From contig NZ_OY782771.1 in the NCBI RefSeq assembly GCF_963678245.1, forward strand, positions 186,001-250,000: a stretch of 64,000 nucleotides of DNA, in the 5' to 3' direction. The notes beneath the pieces are model-generated. The model was not told the DNA's origin. It saw only the letters and a program-made list of their open reading frames with translations, and made no database searches. The stretch is from an uncultured Sunxiuqinia sp. (lineage in GTDB: Bacteria; Bacteroidota; Bacteroidia; Bacteroidales; Prolixibacteraceae). Shown here one piece after another: positions 28,611 through 38,143 of the stretch. The position numbers and the translations under genes are program-made. How positions within the stretch are numbered: position 1 is the first letter of the stretch; each line of letters begins with the position of its first letter.

Positions 28611-29213
28611 TTGGAAGCTCCCATACATATAAAACTATTTAAAGAGTTAGCCAGTGGTGACGAGGATGCTTTTGAAAAGCTTTATCACCTTTATTTTCCC
28701 CGGCTTTATTCTTTTTCTTATCGAATTATTCAAGACAGTGGGGTAGCTAAGGATATTGTCCAAAATGTTTTTATTCGACTTTGGGAAATCAGGGAAACTT
28801 TTGCCCATGAACAGCCTGAATCCTTCTTGTATAAGATGGTTCGCAATGCCAGTTTGAATTATATCAGACATATCAAAGTGGTTGATAACTTAAAGGAAAA
28901 AGTCAAAGATCAGTTCCAAAGCCAGGAGTTGTATTACATTGATATGGTTGGCAATGAACCTTACGTTTTAATTGAGAAAGAGTTACAAGACCAGATTCTT
29001 GAAGTTATGGATTCTCTTCCTGAAAAATGTGGATTGGTATTTCGTAAGAGTAGGGTTGAGGGCTTGAAAAATAAGGAAATTGCCGAGCAGTTAGGTATGA
29101 GTCTGAAAAATGTGGAAAAGCATATCTCAAAGGCTTTAACTGTTTACCGGAACAAATTTTCAGGGTACTTGCCGATTGCGATTATTTTACTCGTCTTAAA
29201 AAATCTGAAATAG
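28611..29213 (+). CDS. ECF RNA polymerase sigma factor of a polysaccharide locus
   Basis: A 200-residue ECF sigma-70 factor. Region 2 covers about residues 20-90 (EDAFEKLYHLYFPRLYSF, DIVQNVFIRLWEIRE) and region 4 about residues 135-190 (DSLPEKCGLVFRKSRVEGLKNKEIAEQL, with the helix-turn-helix). The end is hydrophobic (LPIAIILLVLKNLK), as in many Bacteroidota ECF factors. The likely start is TTG at 28611: an in-frame stop lies at 28575-28577 and no ATG lies between it and conserved sequence. A FecR anti-sigma gene follows 72 bp later, so it is probably held inactive until the SusC signal arrives. Confidence 0.9.
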   Translation: MEAPIHIKLFKELASGDEDAFEKLYHLYFPRLYSFSYRIIQDSGVAKDIVQNVFIRLWEIRETFAHEQPESFLYKMVRNASLNYIRHIKVVDNLKEKVKDQFQSQELYYIDMVGNEPYVLIEKELQDQILEVMDSLPEKCGLVFRKSRVEGLKNKEIAEQLGMSLKNVEKHISKALTVYRNKFSGYLPIAIILLVLKNLK

Positions 29214-29285
29214 TTTTTATTTTTTTATTTCCGGAGGAAGGGTAGAATGAATTCAAAAGTGTTTCATTGATAGAAGCGTCTAAAT

Positions 29286-30281
29286 ATGGATCAAAAGCAG
29301 ATATTTAAAGAAAAGGTCTTATCCTATTTTCAGGGTAATTTGACTGTCGATGAAGAGGCAGAATTGCTGACGTGGATTAAGGAAGATTCAAAGAGCAGAG
29401 ATTTTTTCCTAAAAGTTAAAAAGGAGTTAAATCCTGATGAGATCCATCATGAATTACTTGCTGATTCATATTCAGAATTGCGGAATAAATTATTTATAAG
29501 TGAACAGTTCAGGGCTTCACGTTTAGGAAAAACCAGGAAACTGTACGTGCAGGTTTCGAAAATCGCAGCTTTGCTGCTTTTGGCTGTTGTCCTTGGTTTT
29601 TCTTTTTCGTGGTTAATGACAAGCCATCAACAAAAAGACGTTGTATGGTTTGAAACCAATGCACCCCGGGGTGAAAAGACAAGGCTGACTTTACCAGATG
29701 GCTCGCAGGTTTGGTTAAATTCAGAATCAACATTATTGTTTGCAAATAATTTTTTGGATGGAAATCGTGAAGTGAAACTTACCGGTGAAGCTTATTTTGA
29801 GGTTGAAAAAATGCATGGTCTTCCCTTTGTTGTAAAAACACCTTCTTATGATGTTCGTGTACTCGGGACGAAGTTTAATGTAATGGCGTATAAAGATTTT
29901 GACAGAACGGTTACTTCCTTGATAGAGGGCCATGTCCAGATTAAGAAGGGGCAGCAAATTGTCGATCTTAAACCTGGGCAAATGTTAACCTATCAGAATA
30001 AGCAATTTTTAGTGAAACAAACGAATACTACGAGATCAAGGTCTTGGAAGGATGATAAGTTTGATTTTGACCATGTTACTTTTAAGGAGTTGGTAACGAG
30101 ACTTGAACGCTGGTATGATGTAGATATAAAAATGGATGACCCGAGCCTCAACGATATTATATTTTCAGGAGTATTTAAAAATGAAGAAACAATCTGGCAG
30201 GTGTTGAATTCCATTCAGATGACTTTGCCTATTAAATATTATAGGAGTGGTTTTCGTGAATTTGTAATTGAAAGAAAATAG
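29286..30281 (+). CDS. FecR-type anti-sigma factor
   Basis: 331 residues. The cytoplasmic part (about 1-88) binds the sigma factor, one membrane helix follows (ALLLLAVVLGFSFSWLM, about 94-110), then the periplasmic FecR domain (APRGEKTRLTLPDGSQVWLN, VKTPSYDVRVLGTKFNVMAY) and a C-terminal DUF4974-type STN-contact domain (FDHVTFKELVTRLERWYDV). In this signalling type the N-terminal STN domain of the outer-membrane SusC-like receptor contacts FecR when ligand is bound, and FecR then frees the sigma factor. All three partners are adjacent here. Confidence 0.92.
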   Translation: MDQKQIFKEKVLSYFQGNLTVDEEAELLTWIKEDSKSRDFFLKVKKELNPDEIHHELLADSYSELRNKLFISEQFRASRLGKTRKLYVQVSKIAALLLLAVVLGFSFSWLMTSHQQKDVVWFETNAPRGEKTRLTLPDGSQVWLNSESTLLFANNFLDGNREVKLTGEAYFEVEKMHGLPFVVKTPSYDVRVLGTKFNVMAYKDFDRTVTSLIEGHVQIKKGQQIVDLKPGQMLTYQNKQFLVKQTNTTRSRSWKDDKFDFDHVTFKELVTRLERWYDVDIKMDDPSLNDIIFSGVFKNEETIWQVLNSIQMTLPIKYYRSGFREFVIERK

Positions 30282-30315
30282 ATAAAAATTTAAACTATAG
30301 CCTATGAAGTAAAAA

Positions 30316-30340
30316 ATGGGGAATGCCCCACATTCCCCAT
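30316..30340. terminator. Hairpin between fecR and susC
   Basis: ATGGGGAATG-CCCCA-CATTCCCCAT is a perfect 10-bp stem. It has no T-run after it on the plus strand, so it is either an attenuating structure or an mRNA-stabilising hairpin that separates regulator from transporter expression. Confidence 0.5.
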
Positions 30341-30393
30341 CAATTGTGTTCATGTTAATAATCGAGTATTAATCACAAAAACAATCCAAAATT

Positions 30394-33300
30394 ATGAAAA
30401 AAAACAATCGGGTCGGTGAAAAGGCTTTGCCTTTTTGTCGGTGGAAAATTATTCTAATTATGAAACTACAGCTTATTTTTCTTTTAGGTTTTATTATACA
30501 AGTAAATGCTTCTGTAGCTCAAACTCAGCTCAAAAAATTAAATGTTGAGTTTGAAAATAAAACTTTAAAGGAAGCTTTGGGAATATTGGAAGAGAAAACA
30601 GATTACTCAGTAATTTATAAGGATGAATTGCTTAATTCAACCCAGAAGTATTCAGAGTCTTTTCAAAATAAGGAAATTACAGATATTTTAGATGATTTAT
30701 TGAAGGATGATAATCTGACTTATACAATTAAAGGACGGGTTATTGTTATTCTTCCAAAGGATTCAAAAAATGGACTAAATCAACAAAAAGTACCTGTTAA
30801 AGGAACAGTGAGAAATGACGACGGTGAAGCTATTCCTGGTGTCACAGTCGTTATAAGGGGAACAACGACTGGAACAATAACGGATATCGATGGAAATTAT
30901 AAGCTTACAAAGGTTCCTGCTGATGGAGTATTGGTATTTTCATTTGTAGGGATGAAAACCCAGGAGGTTGATGTGGCAGGGCAAGTCAATATTGATGTTG
31001 TTCTTCAGAATGAAACCATTGGATTGGATGAAGTTGTGGCCATTGGATATGGACAAACTACAAAGAAGGATTTAACAGGATCAGTTTCTACAGTGTCAGC
31101 AAAGGACTTTGAACGTGTGCCGGCAACTGATCCTTTACAAGCCCTGCAAGGAAGAGCCAGTGGTTTGCAAATTACATCAAATTCCGGGATGCCAGGGGCT
31201 GGCTCTAGCGTGTTGATTCGAGGTGTCCAGTCAATCAATGGGAGTAATTCTCCGATTTATGTTGTCGATGGTATTATTACCAGTAATATAAATAATATTT
31301 CTCCTAGTGACATTGAATCCGTGAGTGTGCTGAAAGATGCTTCAGCTACTGCGATTTATGGAGCACGGGCAGCTAATGGTGTTGTTGTTGTAACCACTAA
31401 AAGAGGAACTTCAACAAAAGGAACAGAGATTTCCCTAAATAGTTATGTGGGAGTTCAAACAAATGGTAATTTACAATTGCATTTATTAAATGCGCAAGAG
31501 TATTTGGATATTTATACTGAAGCTTATACGAATGCCGGAATTACTCCACCGTGGGCTAATGAAGAAGATCTGTCTTATTACGATGGCGTTGATACAGACT
31601 GGATTGATGCCATTACTCGAACTGGAGTTATACAAAACCACGAGCTATCGGTTACCGGAAGTTCTGAAAAATCAAATTATTATGTTTCTGCCAGTTTCAC
31701 AGACAACAAGGGAATGGTACTTGGCAGCAATTTCAAAAGATATCAGGTTCGATTTAATTCTGATCATAAGATCCGGGACTGGATTCACTTTGGAAATTCC
31801 TTGAACTTATATGCTTCTGAAACAAATGGGATAAATTCATTATATCATTTAGCGGCTATAAAAGTGCCGTTGACACGGGTATATGATGATAATGGGGACT
31901 ATGCAAAAATTCATGATACCTCGTTGGAACACATGTTTATCAACCCGGTGTGGCAGGCCAATGAAACAATAAGGAAAGATGCAAGCAAAGGGTTACAAGG
32001 AAATATGTATCTGACTTTAGATTTGCTAAAAGGGTTGAAGTTTACAACAAAAGGAAACTTGGAATGGACTTATCGTTACCTAACTAATTTTACACCAGCA
32101 CTGGATCCTGCTTATCAATGGTCAGGGAATACAAAAAACCTGGTCGAAAAAGAAGGCCAGCAAAATTTACATTGGACTGCTGATTTTCTGTTGGATTATA
32201 ATAAAACGTTTGCAGAGTATCATAAACTGAAAGTTTTGTTGGGATATTCTTTGGAGGAAAATGTTTATGAGAATCTATGGGGTAGTAGAAGTGAAACTCC
32301 CAATAATAATATCCAATATCTTGATGCTGGTGATCCGACAACCCAGTTAAATGGGAACACTACAAGTGATTGGGCATTTGAATCATTTTTTGGCCGGTTG
32401 AATTACAATTACAAAGACAAATACCTTTTTACGGCAACGGTTCGCCGGGACGGGACTTCTCGTTTATCTGCTGACAACAGGAATGGTGTTTTTCCGTCTG
32501 CTTCCGTTGCATGGCGAATGACTCAGGAAGACTTTATGAAAGACATTCAATTCCTTGATGACTTAAAATTGAGAGGAAGCTGGGGAGCTGTTGGTAATGT
32601 TTTAAGCATTGGCAATTATGGAACAATTGCAACCTTAGACCAATGGAACTATGTTTTCAATAATGAGCCGGCCCAGGGGTATACACTAGCCTCTGCTGTA
32701 AACAAAGATTTAAAATGGGAAAGTACAATCAAAAAGAATATCGGATTTGATGCTGCCTTGTTCAATAATCAACTTTATGGGTCTTTCGATTATTTTATTG
32801 AGGATACGAAGGATTTATTATTTCATCAGCCATTACCTGAGTCTACAGGGCTCTCTGGAAGCCCTTATATAAATGCAGGAAAAGTAAGGAATTCCGGTTA
32901 TGAATTTGAAGTAGGATATCGCAAAAAAATGAAGGACTGGTCCTATGACCTTAATATAAATGCATCCCATGTTAAAAATGAAGTCATCGATCTGGAAGGG
33001 CGCGATCTAAGAACTTCGGGAATACAAGAAGGATACCCGGTTAATTCCTTTTTTGGATATAAAACAAACGGCTTAATTTATACGCAAGACCAAATGGACA
33101 ATAATCCGCATATGAGCGGAAAACAGATTGGGGATATATGGATTAAAGATATTGATGGAGTTGATGACAACGGTAATTTGACGGGCACTTCTGACGGACA
33201 AATTACGTCGGCAGACCGAACAATGATTGGACGAAAATATCCCAATTTGATATACGGTTTTATGGGTACTGTCAATTATAAAAACTGGGGGCTTCAAGTT

Positions 33301-33753
33301 CAACTTCAAGGGGTTCAGGGAGTAGACCGGAGCATCCTGGGTAATGATTATGTGCTGAGCCGGGATGATTATGTTTTTGGCGTGTTCCATTATTTTACAG
33401 CATTACCCATGAATCATGACCGTTTAATTTTGGATCGATATAACGCTGAAAAAAAACCGGATGGCCAGTGGCCACGTGTATCAGTCTCGGATACAGGTAA
33501 TAACCTTGAATTCTCAGACTTCTGGTTGGATGATGCTTCCTTTCTTCGGGTTAAGAACATTAACCTAAATTATAACTTTTCTGATGTATTCTGTCAGAAA
33601 ATAGGCATGAACGCTTTGGGGGTTTATGTAAGTGTACAAAATCTATATACGTTTACTAAGTTTCATGGTGTTGAGGTAGATACACAGGCTGATCCGTTAA
33701 CAGGGGTGCCACAACCTCGTTCCTGGACCTTTGGGTTTAAAGCTACTTTTTAA
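30394..33753 (+). CDS. SusC/RagA-type TonB-dependent transducer with STN domain
   Basis: An 1119-residue outer-membrane glycan importer that works as a pair with SusD. The long N-terminus before a signal segment (MKLQLIFLLGFIIQVNASVAQ) is usual for FecR-linked members. An STN signalling domain follows (LGILEEKTDYSVIYKDELL to VIVILP, about residues 65-125), then a carboxypeptidase-regulatory-like domain (VKGTVRNDDGEAIPGVTVVI) and the plug (ETIGLDEVVAIGYGQTTKKD, GRASGLQI, VLIRGVQSINGSNSPIYVVDG). The barrel ends in SWTFGFKATF, with the terminal Phe expected of such barrels. The STN domain marks it as a signal transducer to the adjacent FecR/ECF pair. Confidence 0.95.
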   Translation: MKKNNRVGEKALPFCRWKIILIMKLQLIFLLGFIIQVNASVAQTQLKKLNVEFENKTLKEALGILEEKTDYSVIYKDELLNSTQKYSESFQNKEITDILDDLLKDDNLTYTIKGRVIVILPKDSKNGLNQQKVPVKGTVRNDDGEAIPGVTVVIRGTTTGTITDIDGNYKLTKVPADGVLVFSFVGMKTQEVDVAGQVNIDVVLQNETIGLDEVVAIGYGQTTKKDLTGSVSTVSAKDFERVPATDPLQALQGRASGLQITSNSGMPGAGSSVLIRGVQSINGSNSPIYVVDGIITSNINNISPSDIESVSVLKDASATAIYGARAANGVVVVTTKRGTSTKGTEISLNSYVGVQTNGNLQLHLLNAQEYLDIYTEAYTNAGITPPWANEEDLSYYDGVDTDWIDAITRTGVIQNHELSVTGSSEKSNYYVSASFTDNKGMVLGSNFKRYQVRFNSDHKIRDWIHFGNSLNLYASETNGINSLYHLAAIKVPLTRVYDDNGDYAKIHDTSLEHMFINPVWQANETIRKDASKGLQGNMYLTLDLLKGLKFTTKGNLEWTYRYLTNFTPALDPAYQWSGNTKNLVEKEGQQNLHWTADFLLDYNKTFAEYHKLKVLLGYSLEENVYENLWGSRSETPNNNIQYLDAGDPTTQLNGNTTSDWAFESFFGRLNYNYKDKYLFTATVRRDGTSRLSADNRNGVFPSASVAWRMTQEDFMKDIQFLDDLKLRGSWGAVGNVLSIGNYGTIATLDQWNYVFNNEPAQGYTLASAVNKDLKWESTIKKNIGFDAALFNNQLYGSFDYFIEDTKDLLFHQPLPESTGLSGSPYINAGKVRNSGYEFEVGYRKKMKDWSYDLNINASHVKNEVIDLEGRDLRTSGIQEGYPVNSFFGYKTNGLIYTQDQMDNNPHMSGKQIGDIWIKDIDGVDDNGNLTGTSDGQITSADRTMIGRKYPNLIYGFMGTVNYKNWGLQVQLQGVQGVDRSILGNDYVLSRDDYVFGVFHYFTALPMNHDRLILDRYNAEKKPDGQWPRVSVSDTGNNLEFSDFWLDDASFLRVKNINLNYNFSDVFCQKIGMNALGVYVSVQNLYTFTKFHGVEVDTQADPLTGVPQPRSWTFGFKATF

Positions 33754-33785
33754 TCGTCCATGTTTAACCTTTGAAATTTAAAAAG

Positions 33786-35450
33786 ATGAAAAACAAACAT
33801 ATTAATCTGATATTTTCGATACTGTTGGGGGTTCTGTTATTTACCTCTTGCAATGAAGACAACTTTCTGGATCGCTATCCGAAAGCCGACCCAAATCCTG
33901 AAAACTTTTTTGTTGATGCTTCTTCTGCCAGAAAAGCAGTAAATGCTGCCTATAATCCATGGACCAGGAGTGCTGATATGTATGAACGTGATTTGGTGAT
34001 TCTTTTTGATGCCATGACTGATGATAGCTACTGGCGTCCTGCAAGGAGTGCATCAATCCAGCAGGAACGCTGGGATTTGAAACCAACACTCGGCGCAATT
34101 AATTCTTATTGGACTTATGCCTTTCGTAGTATCAATGCGGCAAATTTTGCTATTGTTAATATTCCAAACTCAACAAGCTCTTCCTTTACTGAGGATATGC
34201 AAGCACCTTATATTGCAGAAGCACGTTTCTTGAGAGGTTTTAGTTATATGTTTTTGACATCGTTGTTTGGAGACGTCCCCTTGTTAACCAGACCTGTGGA
34301 GGGATTGGACGAGTTCAACCAGCGCAGGGTTGCAAAAGATACTATCTATCAACAGATTATTGCAGATTTTCAATATGCAAAAGATAACCTGCCAACAGAA
34401 CAGCCTGATGCGCCGGGGGCTGTTACCAAAGCAACGGCAGCTGCTTATTTAGCAAAAGCTTACTTGTATATGGAAGATTATGCTAATTCTGAAACAGCAG
34501 GGAAAGACGCAGTTCAGATTGCTGAGTCAACGGGTTATCATTTAGTGGACGATTATTTGTCGATCTGGGATGAGTCTAATGAAGGAAATCCAGAGCTGCT
34601 TTTTTACATTGGTTATATCCCTGACGTAGACGGTTATGGACAGAACATGACTGTACAGCGTATTTGTCGTGACCTACCGCCAGAGTTGGTTAGTATTGCC
34701 GGAGGAGCTGGCTGGGGATATGCATTGCCTCAAAGGGATCTATACGATGCATTTGAAGAAGGCGATCCTCGTCGTGGCTACACCATGTACGCACCAGGTG
34801 ACGTGTACGGGAAATATAACGGGGCTGAACCTTTTACATACACCCATAAGGATTATGGTTCAAATGGCGAAATTAATGAGTGGACAACGACTTACAACTC
34901 AGGAGATGATGTTATTTATGACTATCGTTGGTCTCCAACAGGTATGAATGTTCGCAAAATGACCAGTAGCCTTGCTAACCTGACTAATGTTCGGTGGAGC
35001 GGTCAGGATGTCCCAATTATGAGGATGTCCGAATTGTATTTAAATTTAGCAGAAGCGCTGGCAGAACAGGGTAAAGAAGAGGCATTAGACTGGGTTGACA
35101 AGGTAAGGGCAAGAGCAACAGTCAATATGCCACCCAGAACAGTTGGCGATGGAGCTATAGGAGACGATAATCTTGTTGATATTGTACGACATGAGAGACG
35201 TGTTGAGTTAGCGATGGAAGGAGTTCGGTTGTTTGATTTGCTTAGGTGGAAAACTCTTGGGGATGTCTTTGGGGATGGAACAAAAGTAAAAAGGCATTTT
35301 TACTCTGACTTTTTATCGGAAGATGAGGCAAATTCAAAGTATGATGCTCCAGCATTGGAACTGCCTAAAAACTACCTATTTCCAATTCCTCAGGATGAAA
35401 TTGACCAAAATAGTGAAATAAATAGTAATAATCCGGGCTACGACCAGTAG
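33786..35450 (+). CDS. SusD/RagB-type glycan-binding lipoprotein
   Basis: About 554 residues from ATG at 33786, which gives a lipoprotein signal with Cys22 (LLGVLLFTSCNEDNF); another ATG lies 15 bp upstream. SusD hallmarks are the TPR-like helices (AYIAEARFLRGFSYMFLTSLFGDVPLL, TKATAAAYLAKAYLYMEDY) and a C-terminal RHERRVELAMEGVRLFDLLRW motif, ending LFPIPQDEIDQNSEINSNNPGY. It caps the SusC barrel and captures the glycan at the cell surface. It follows SusC by 32 bp and a strong hairpin follows it. Confidence 0.94.
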   Translation: MKNKHINLIFSILLGVLLFTSCNEDNFLDRYPKADPNPENFFVDASSARKAVNAAYNPWTRSADMYERDLVILFDAMTDDSYWRPARSASIQQERWDLKPTLGAINSYWTYAFRSINAANFAIVNIPNSTSSSFTEDMQAPYIAEARFLRGFSYMFLTSLFGDVPLLTRPVEGLDEFNQRRVAKDTIYQQIIADFQYAKDNLPTEQPDAPGAVTKATAAAYLAKAYLYMEDYANSETAGKDAVQIAESTGYHLVDDYLSIWDESNEGNPELLFYIGYIPDVDGYGQNMTVQRICRDLPPELVSIAGGAGWGYALPQRDLYDAFEEGDPRRGYTMYAPGDVYGKYNGAEPFTYTHKDYGSNGEINEWTTTYNSGDDVIYDYRWSPTGMNVRKMTSSLANLTNVRWSGQDVPIMRMSELYLNLAEALAEQGKEEALDWVDKVRARATVNMPPRTVGDGAIGDDNLVDIVRHERRVELAMEGVRLFDLLRWKTLGDVFGDGTKVKRHFYSDFLSEDEANSKYDAPALELPKNYLFPIPQDEIDQNSEINSNNPGYDQ

Positions 35451-35461
35451 CATTTGAATGT

Positions 35462-35501
35462 CTGATCCCTGAAATAGTATTTGTTCAGGGATCAGATTTT
35501 T
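35462..35501 (+). terminator. Terminator/attenuator between susD and GH2
   Basis: CTGATCCCTGAA pairs perfectly with TTCAGGGATCAG and is followed by ATTTTTTC, 11 bp past the SusD stop. It probably reduces expression of the downstream enzymes relative to the transporter. Confidence 0.75.
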
Positions 35502-35593
35502 TCTTGTTTTATAAGTTTCAATTATTAATGAAGAGAAGTAATCGCTGGCAGGCGAATCGTAAATTGGCTTTTTCTTCATTCTTAAAAAGACAT

Positions 35594-38092
35594 ATGTTTA
35601 AGGAAAATTTATTCTCGATTTTTATAATAGTGCTTCTTTTTTCATTTGGGGGCAAAAGAGTTGATGCACAGCGTTCTTCTATTCGTTTGGTTGATGGTTG
35701 GGAATATGTGAAAGGTGACCTCGGAGGTGTTTATGAAGCATTGCGGACAGGAGAACCTGCACGGTTGCCTGAATGGCAAAGGATAACTATGCCTCACTGC
35801 TTTAACGGATATGATGCGGTTGATCCGGATGTTGCATATTATGAAGGCCCTGGGTGGTATCGGGCTTTTATTTCTCCCGGAACATTGGAAAATGGACGGC
35901 GTTATCTGCTCCGCTTTGAGGGGGCCGGGCAAAAGACAAAAGTTTATATTGGTGACCAGTTAGTTGGAACGCATGTTGGGGGGTACGATGAATTCTACGT
36001 AGATATTACCAATGGTATCCGGGATTACCGGAGCAATGAAATCCCTCCAGGATCAAAAGATGATAGTATCCCGTTAATTGTGCGTTGTGACAACACCAGG
36101 GACCTTGAAATGATCCCTTCAGATTTGAGTGATTTCAATGTGTACGGTGGCCTTTATCGCTATGTGGATCTGATCAGCCTCCCAGCGGTGTCGTTTGAGC
36201 AAATTCATATCGATACACAAATTGATGCTGACTATAAGCATGCTACAATAAAAGTTACCCCAAAGCTTTATAACCCATCGGGGATAAAAGGGGTAGCCTC
36301 AATTACATATTCGCTTCTTGACCCTGAGGGAAAAGAAGTGCAGCTTAAAACAATGGATGGCCCCATTTCAGATACACTGAAGGCTCAATATACTTTTGGC
36401 GTGAAACACCCTAAACTGTGGTCGGTTGACCAGCCCCAATTGTATATCCTGAGGACCACCCTCCAGACAAGCCATGGAACTGATGAGCTGGATCAGCATT
36501 TTGGTATCCGCAATTTTAAATTTATCCCGCATGGCCCGTTTTTATTGAATGGTCAACGGCTTTTTCTTCGGGGCACCCATCGTCATGAGGACCATGCGAG
36601 GGTAGGGGCAGCTATGCCTGAAAAGTTGATCCTTGAAGAGATGAAGATGATCAAGGATATGGGGGCTAATTTCATCCGGTTGGCTCATTACCAGCAATCC
36701 CGGATCGTTCTGGATGCTTGCGACAGCCTGGGGATCCTGGTTTGGGAAGAAATTCCATGGTGCCGGGGAGGCTTGGGAAATGAAGCCTATAAAGGCCAGG
36801 CGCAGCGGATGCTGGCCAACATGATCAATCAGCATTACAACCACCCATCCATCATTATCTGGGGGTTAGGCAACGAGAATGACTGGCCTGGGGATTTTCC
36901 TGTATTTGATAAAACGAAAATCCGTTCCTTTATGGAGGAGCTGAACGATTTGGCCCATGCTCATGACCCAACCCGGAAAACAGCCATTCGCCGGTGTGAC
37001 TTTTGCCGTGATATTGTTGATGTTTATTCTCCCTCGCTATGGGCTGGTTGGTACCGGGGGAAGTTTACGGAATACACAAAGGTTTCTAAAGCATGGAATG
37101 AGAAAGTAAATGTGTTCCTTCATGCTGAATGGGGTGCCAGCAGTCATGCTGGGCGTCATTCTGAAGACCCGGACAAAGGCTTGGAAGCGATTTTAACCGG
37201 AAAAGGGACAGACGAACGCAGCGGTGATTTTCTTTTAACAGGCGGTAACGCCAGGGTGTCAAAAGACGGTGATTGGTCCGAAACTTATGCCTGCAACCTC
37301 TTTGACTGGTGCCTGAAGGAACAGGAAGAGATGCATGATTGGCATGTTGGCGCTGCTTTCTGGACATTTAAAGATTTCTCTACACCACTTCGTCCAGGTA
37401 ATCCAATTCCTTACGTCAACCAGAAAGGTGTTGTTGAAAGGGACTTGACCCCTAAGGAATCCTATTACGTGTTCCAATCCTACTGGTCGGATAAGCCAAT
37501 GGTCCATATTTACGGGCATACCTGGCCGGTTCGTTGGGGAGACGCGGATGAACCTAAGATGGTTAAAGTTTATTCCAATTGTGACCGGGCAGAGCTTTTT
37601 CTTAATGGCAAGTCCATGGGGGTACGAAAAAGGGACAGCCAGAATTTTCCGGCTGCAGGGCTTCACTGGTCCGTCAAATTTGAAGAGGGGGAAAACCACC
37701 TTAAAGTTGTGGCGCAAAAGGGCAAAGCGGTTCTGACTGACTCCATTACACAAACTTATCAGGTTAAAAAATGGGGGAAGCCATCTGATTTAAAAATTGC
37801 TGAAACCTACCGGTCTGAAGATACCATAATGGTTGAGGTCAAGGTTTATGACCAGGACAATGTTTTTTGTCCGGACGCTAAGAACCGGGTTCGTTTTGAG
37901 ATTGCCGGTGATGGGAAACTGTTGGATGATCTGGGTACATCTACAGGGTCACGTGTCATTGAACTCTGTAACGGAAGGGCACTTATCGGTTTGAAGATAA
38001 CAGGGGGGAAGGCTATTGTTTCTGCCTCATCAAAAGGATTAAGGACTGGTTATGTTGAAGTTCGGAGGCATTTGATCGATACAGTGCATTAA
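35594..38092 (+). CDS. Glycoside hydrolase family 2 exo-enzyme
   Basis: About 832 residues from ATG at 35594, the start that puts a signal peptide at the N-terminus (MFKENLFSIFIIVLLFSFGG, cut after DAQ). ATGs at 35528 and 35504 would add 22 and 30 residues. Order: jelly-roll domain (GPGWYRAFISPGTLENGRRY), Ig-like domain, TIM barrel, then C-terminal beta domains (VYSNCDRAELFLNGKSMG). In the barrel the acid/base Glu is about residue 428 (IIWGLGNEND) and the nucleophile Glu about 512 (FLHAEWGASS). GH2 enzymes remove terminal beta-galactose, glucuronate, mannose or similar sugars. Pairing with an unsaturated-glucuronyl hydrolase suggests an acidic glycan. G+C appears richer by eye than in the genes on either side. 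Confidence 0.88.
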   Translation: MFKENLFSIFIIVLLFSFGGKRVDAQRSSIRLVDGWEYVKGDLGGVYEALRTGEPARLPEWQRITMPHCFNGYDAVDPDVAYYEGPGWYRAFISPGTLENGRRYLLRFEGAGQKTKVYIGDQLVGTHVGGYDEFYVDITNGIRDYRSNEIPPGSKDDSIPLIVRCDNTRDLEMIPSDLSDFNVYGGLYRYVDLISLPAVSFEQIHIDTQIDADYKHATIKVTPKLYNPSGIKGVASITYSLLDPEGKEVQLKTMDGPISDTLKAQYTFGVKHPKLWSVDQPQLYILRTTLQTSHGTDELDQHFGIRNFKFIPHGPFLLNGQRLFLRGTHRHEDHARVGAAMPEKLILEEMKMIKDMGANFIRLAHYQQSRIVLDACDSLGILVWEEIPWCRGGLGNEAYKGQAQRMLANMINQHYNHPSIIIWGLGNENDWPGDFPVFDKTKIRSFMEELNDLAHAHDPTRKTAIRRCDFCRDIVDVYSPSLWAGWYRGKFTEYTKVSKAWNEKVNVFLHAEWGASSHAGRHSEDPDKGLEAILTGKGTDERSGDFLLTGGNARVSKDGDWSETYACNLFDWCLKEQEEMHDWHVGAAFWTFKDFSTPLRPGNPIPYVNQKGVVERDLTPKESYYVFQSYWSDKPMVHIYGHTWPVRWGDADEPKMVKVYSNCDRAELFLNGKSMGVRKRDSQNFPAAGLHWSVKFEEGENHLKVVAQKGKAVLTDSITQTYQVKKWGKPSDLKIAETYRSEDTIMVEVKVYDQDNVFCPDAKNRVRFEIAGDGKLLDDLGTSTGSRVIELCNGRALIGLKITGGKAIVSASSKGLRTGYVEVRRHLIDTVH

Positions 38093-38143
38093 AATACACG
38101 TAAAGATGAAAGAAACTTTTCTTTAGAATTTGATAAATAAATT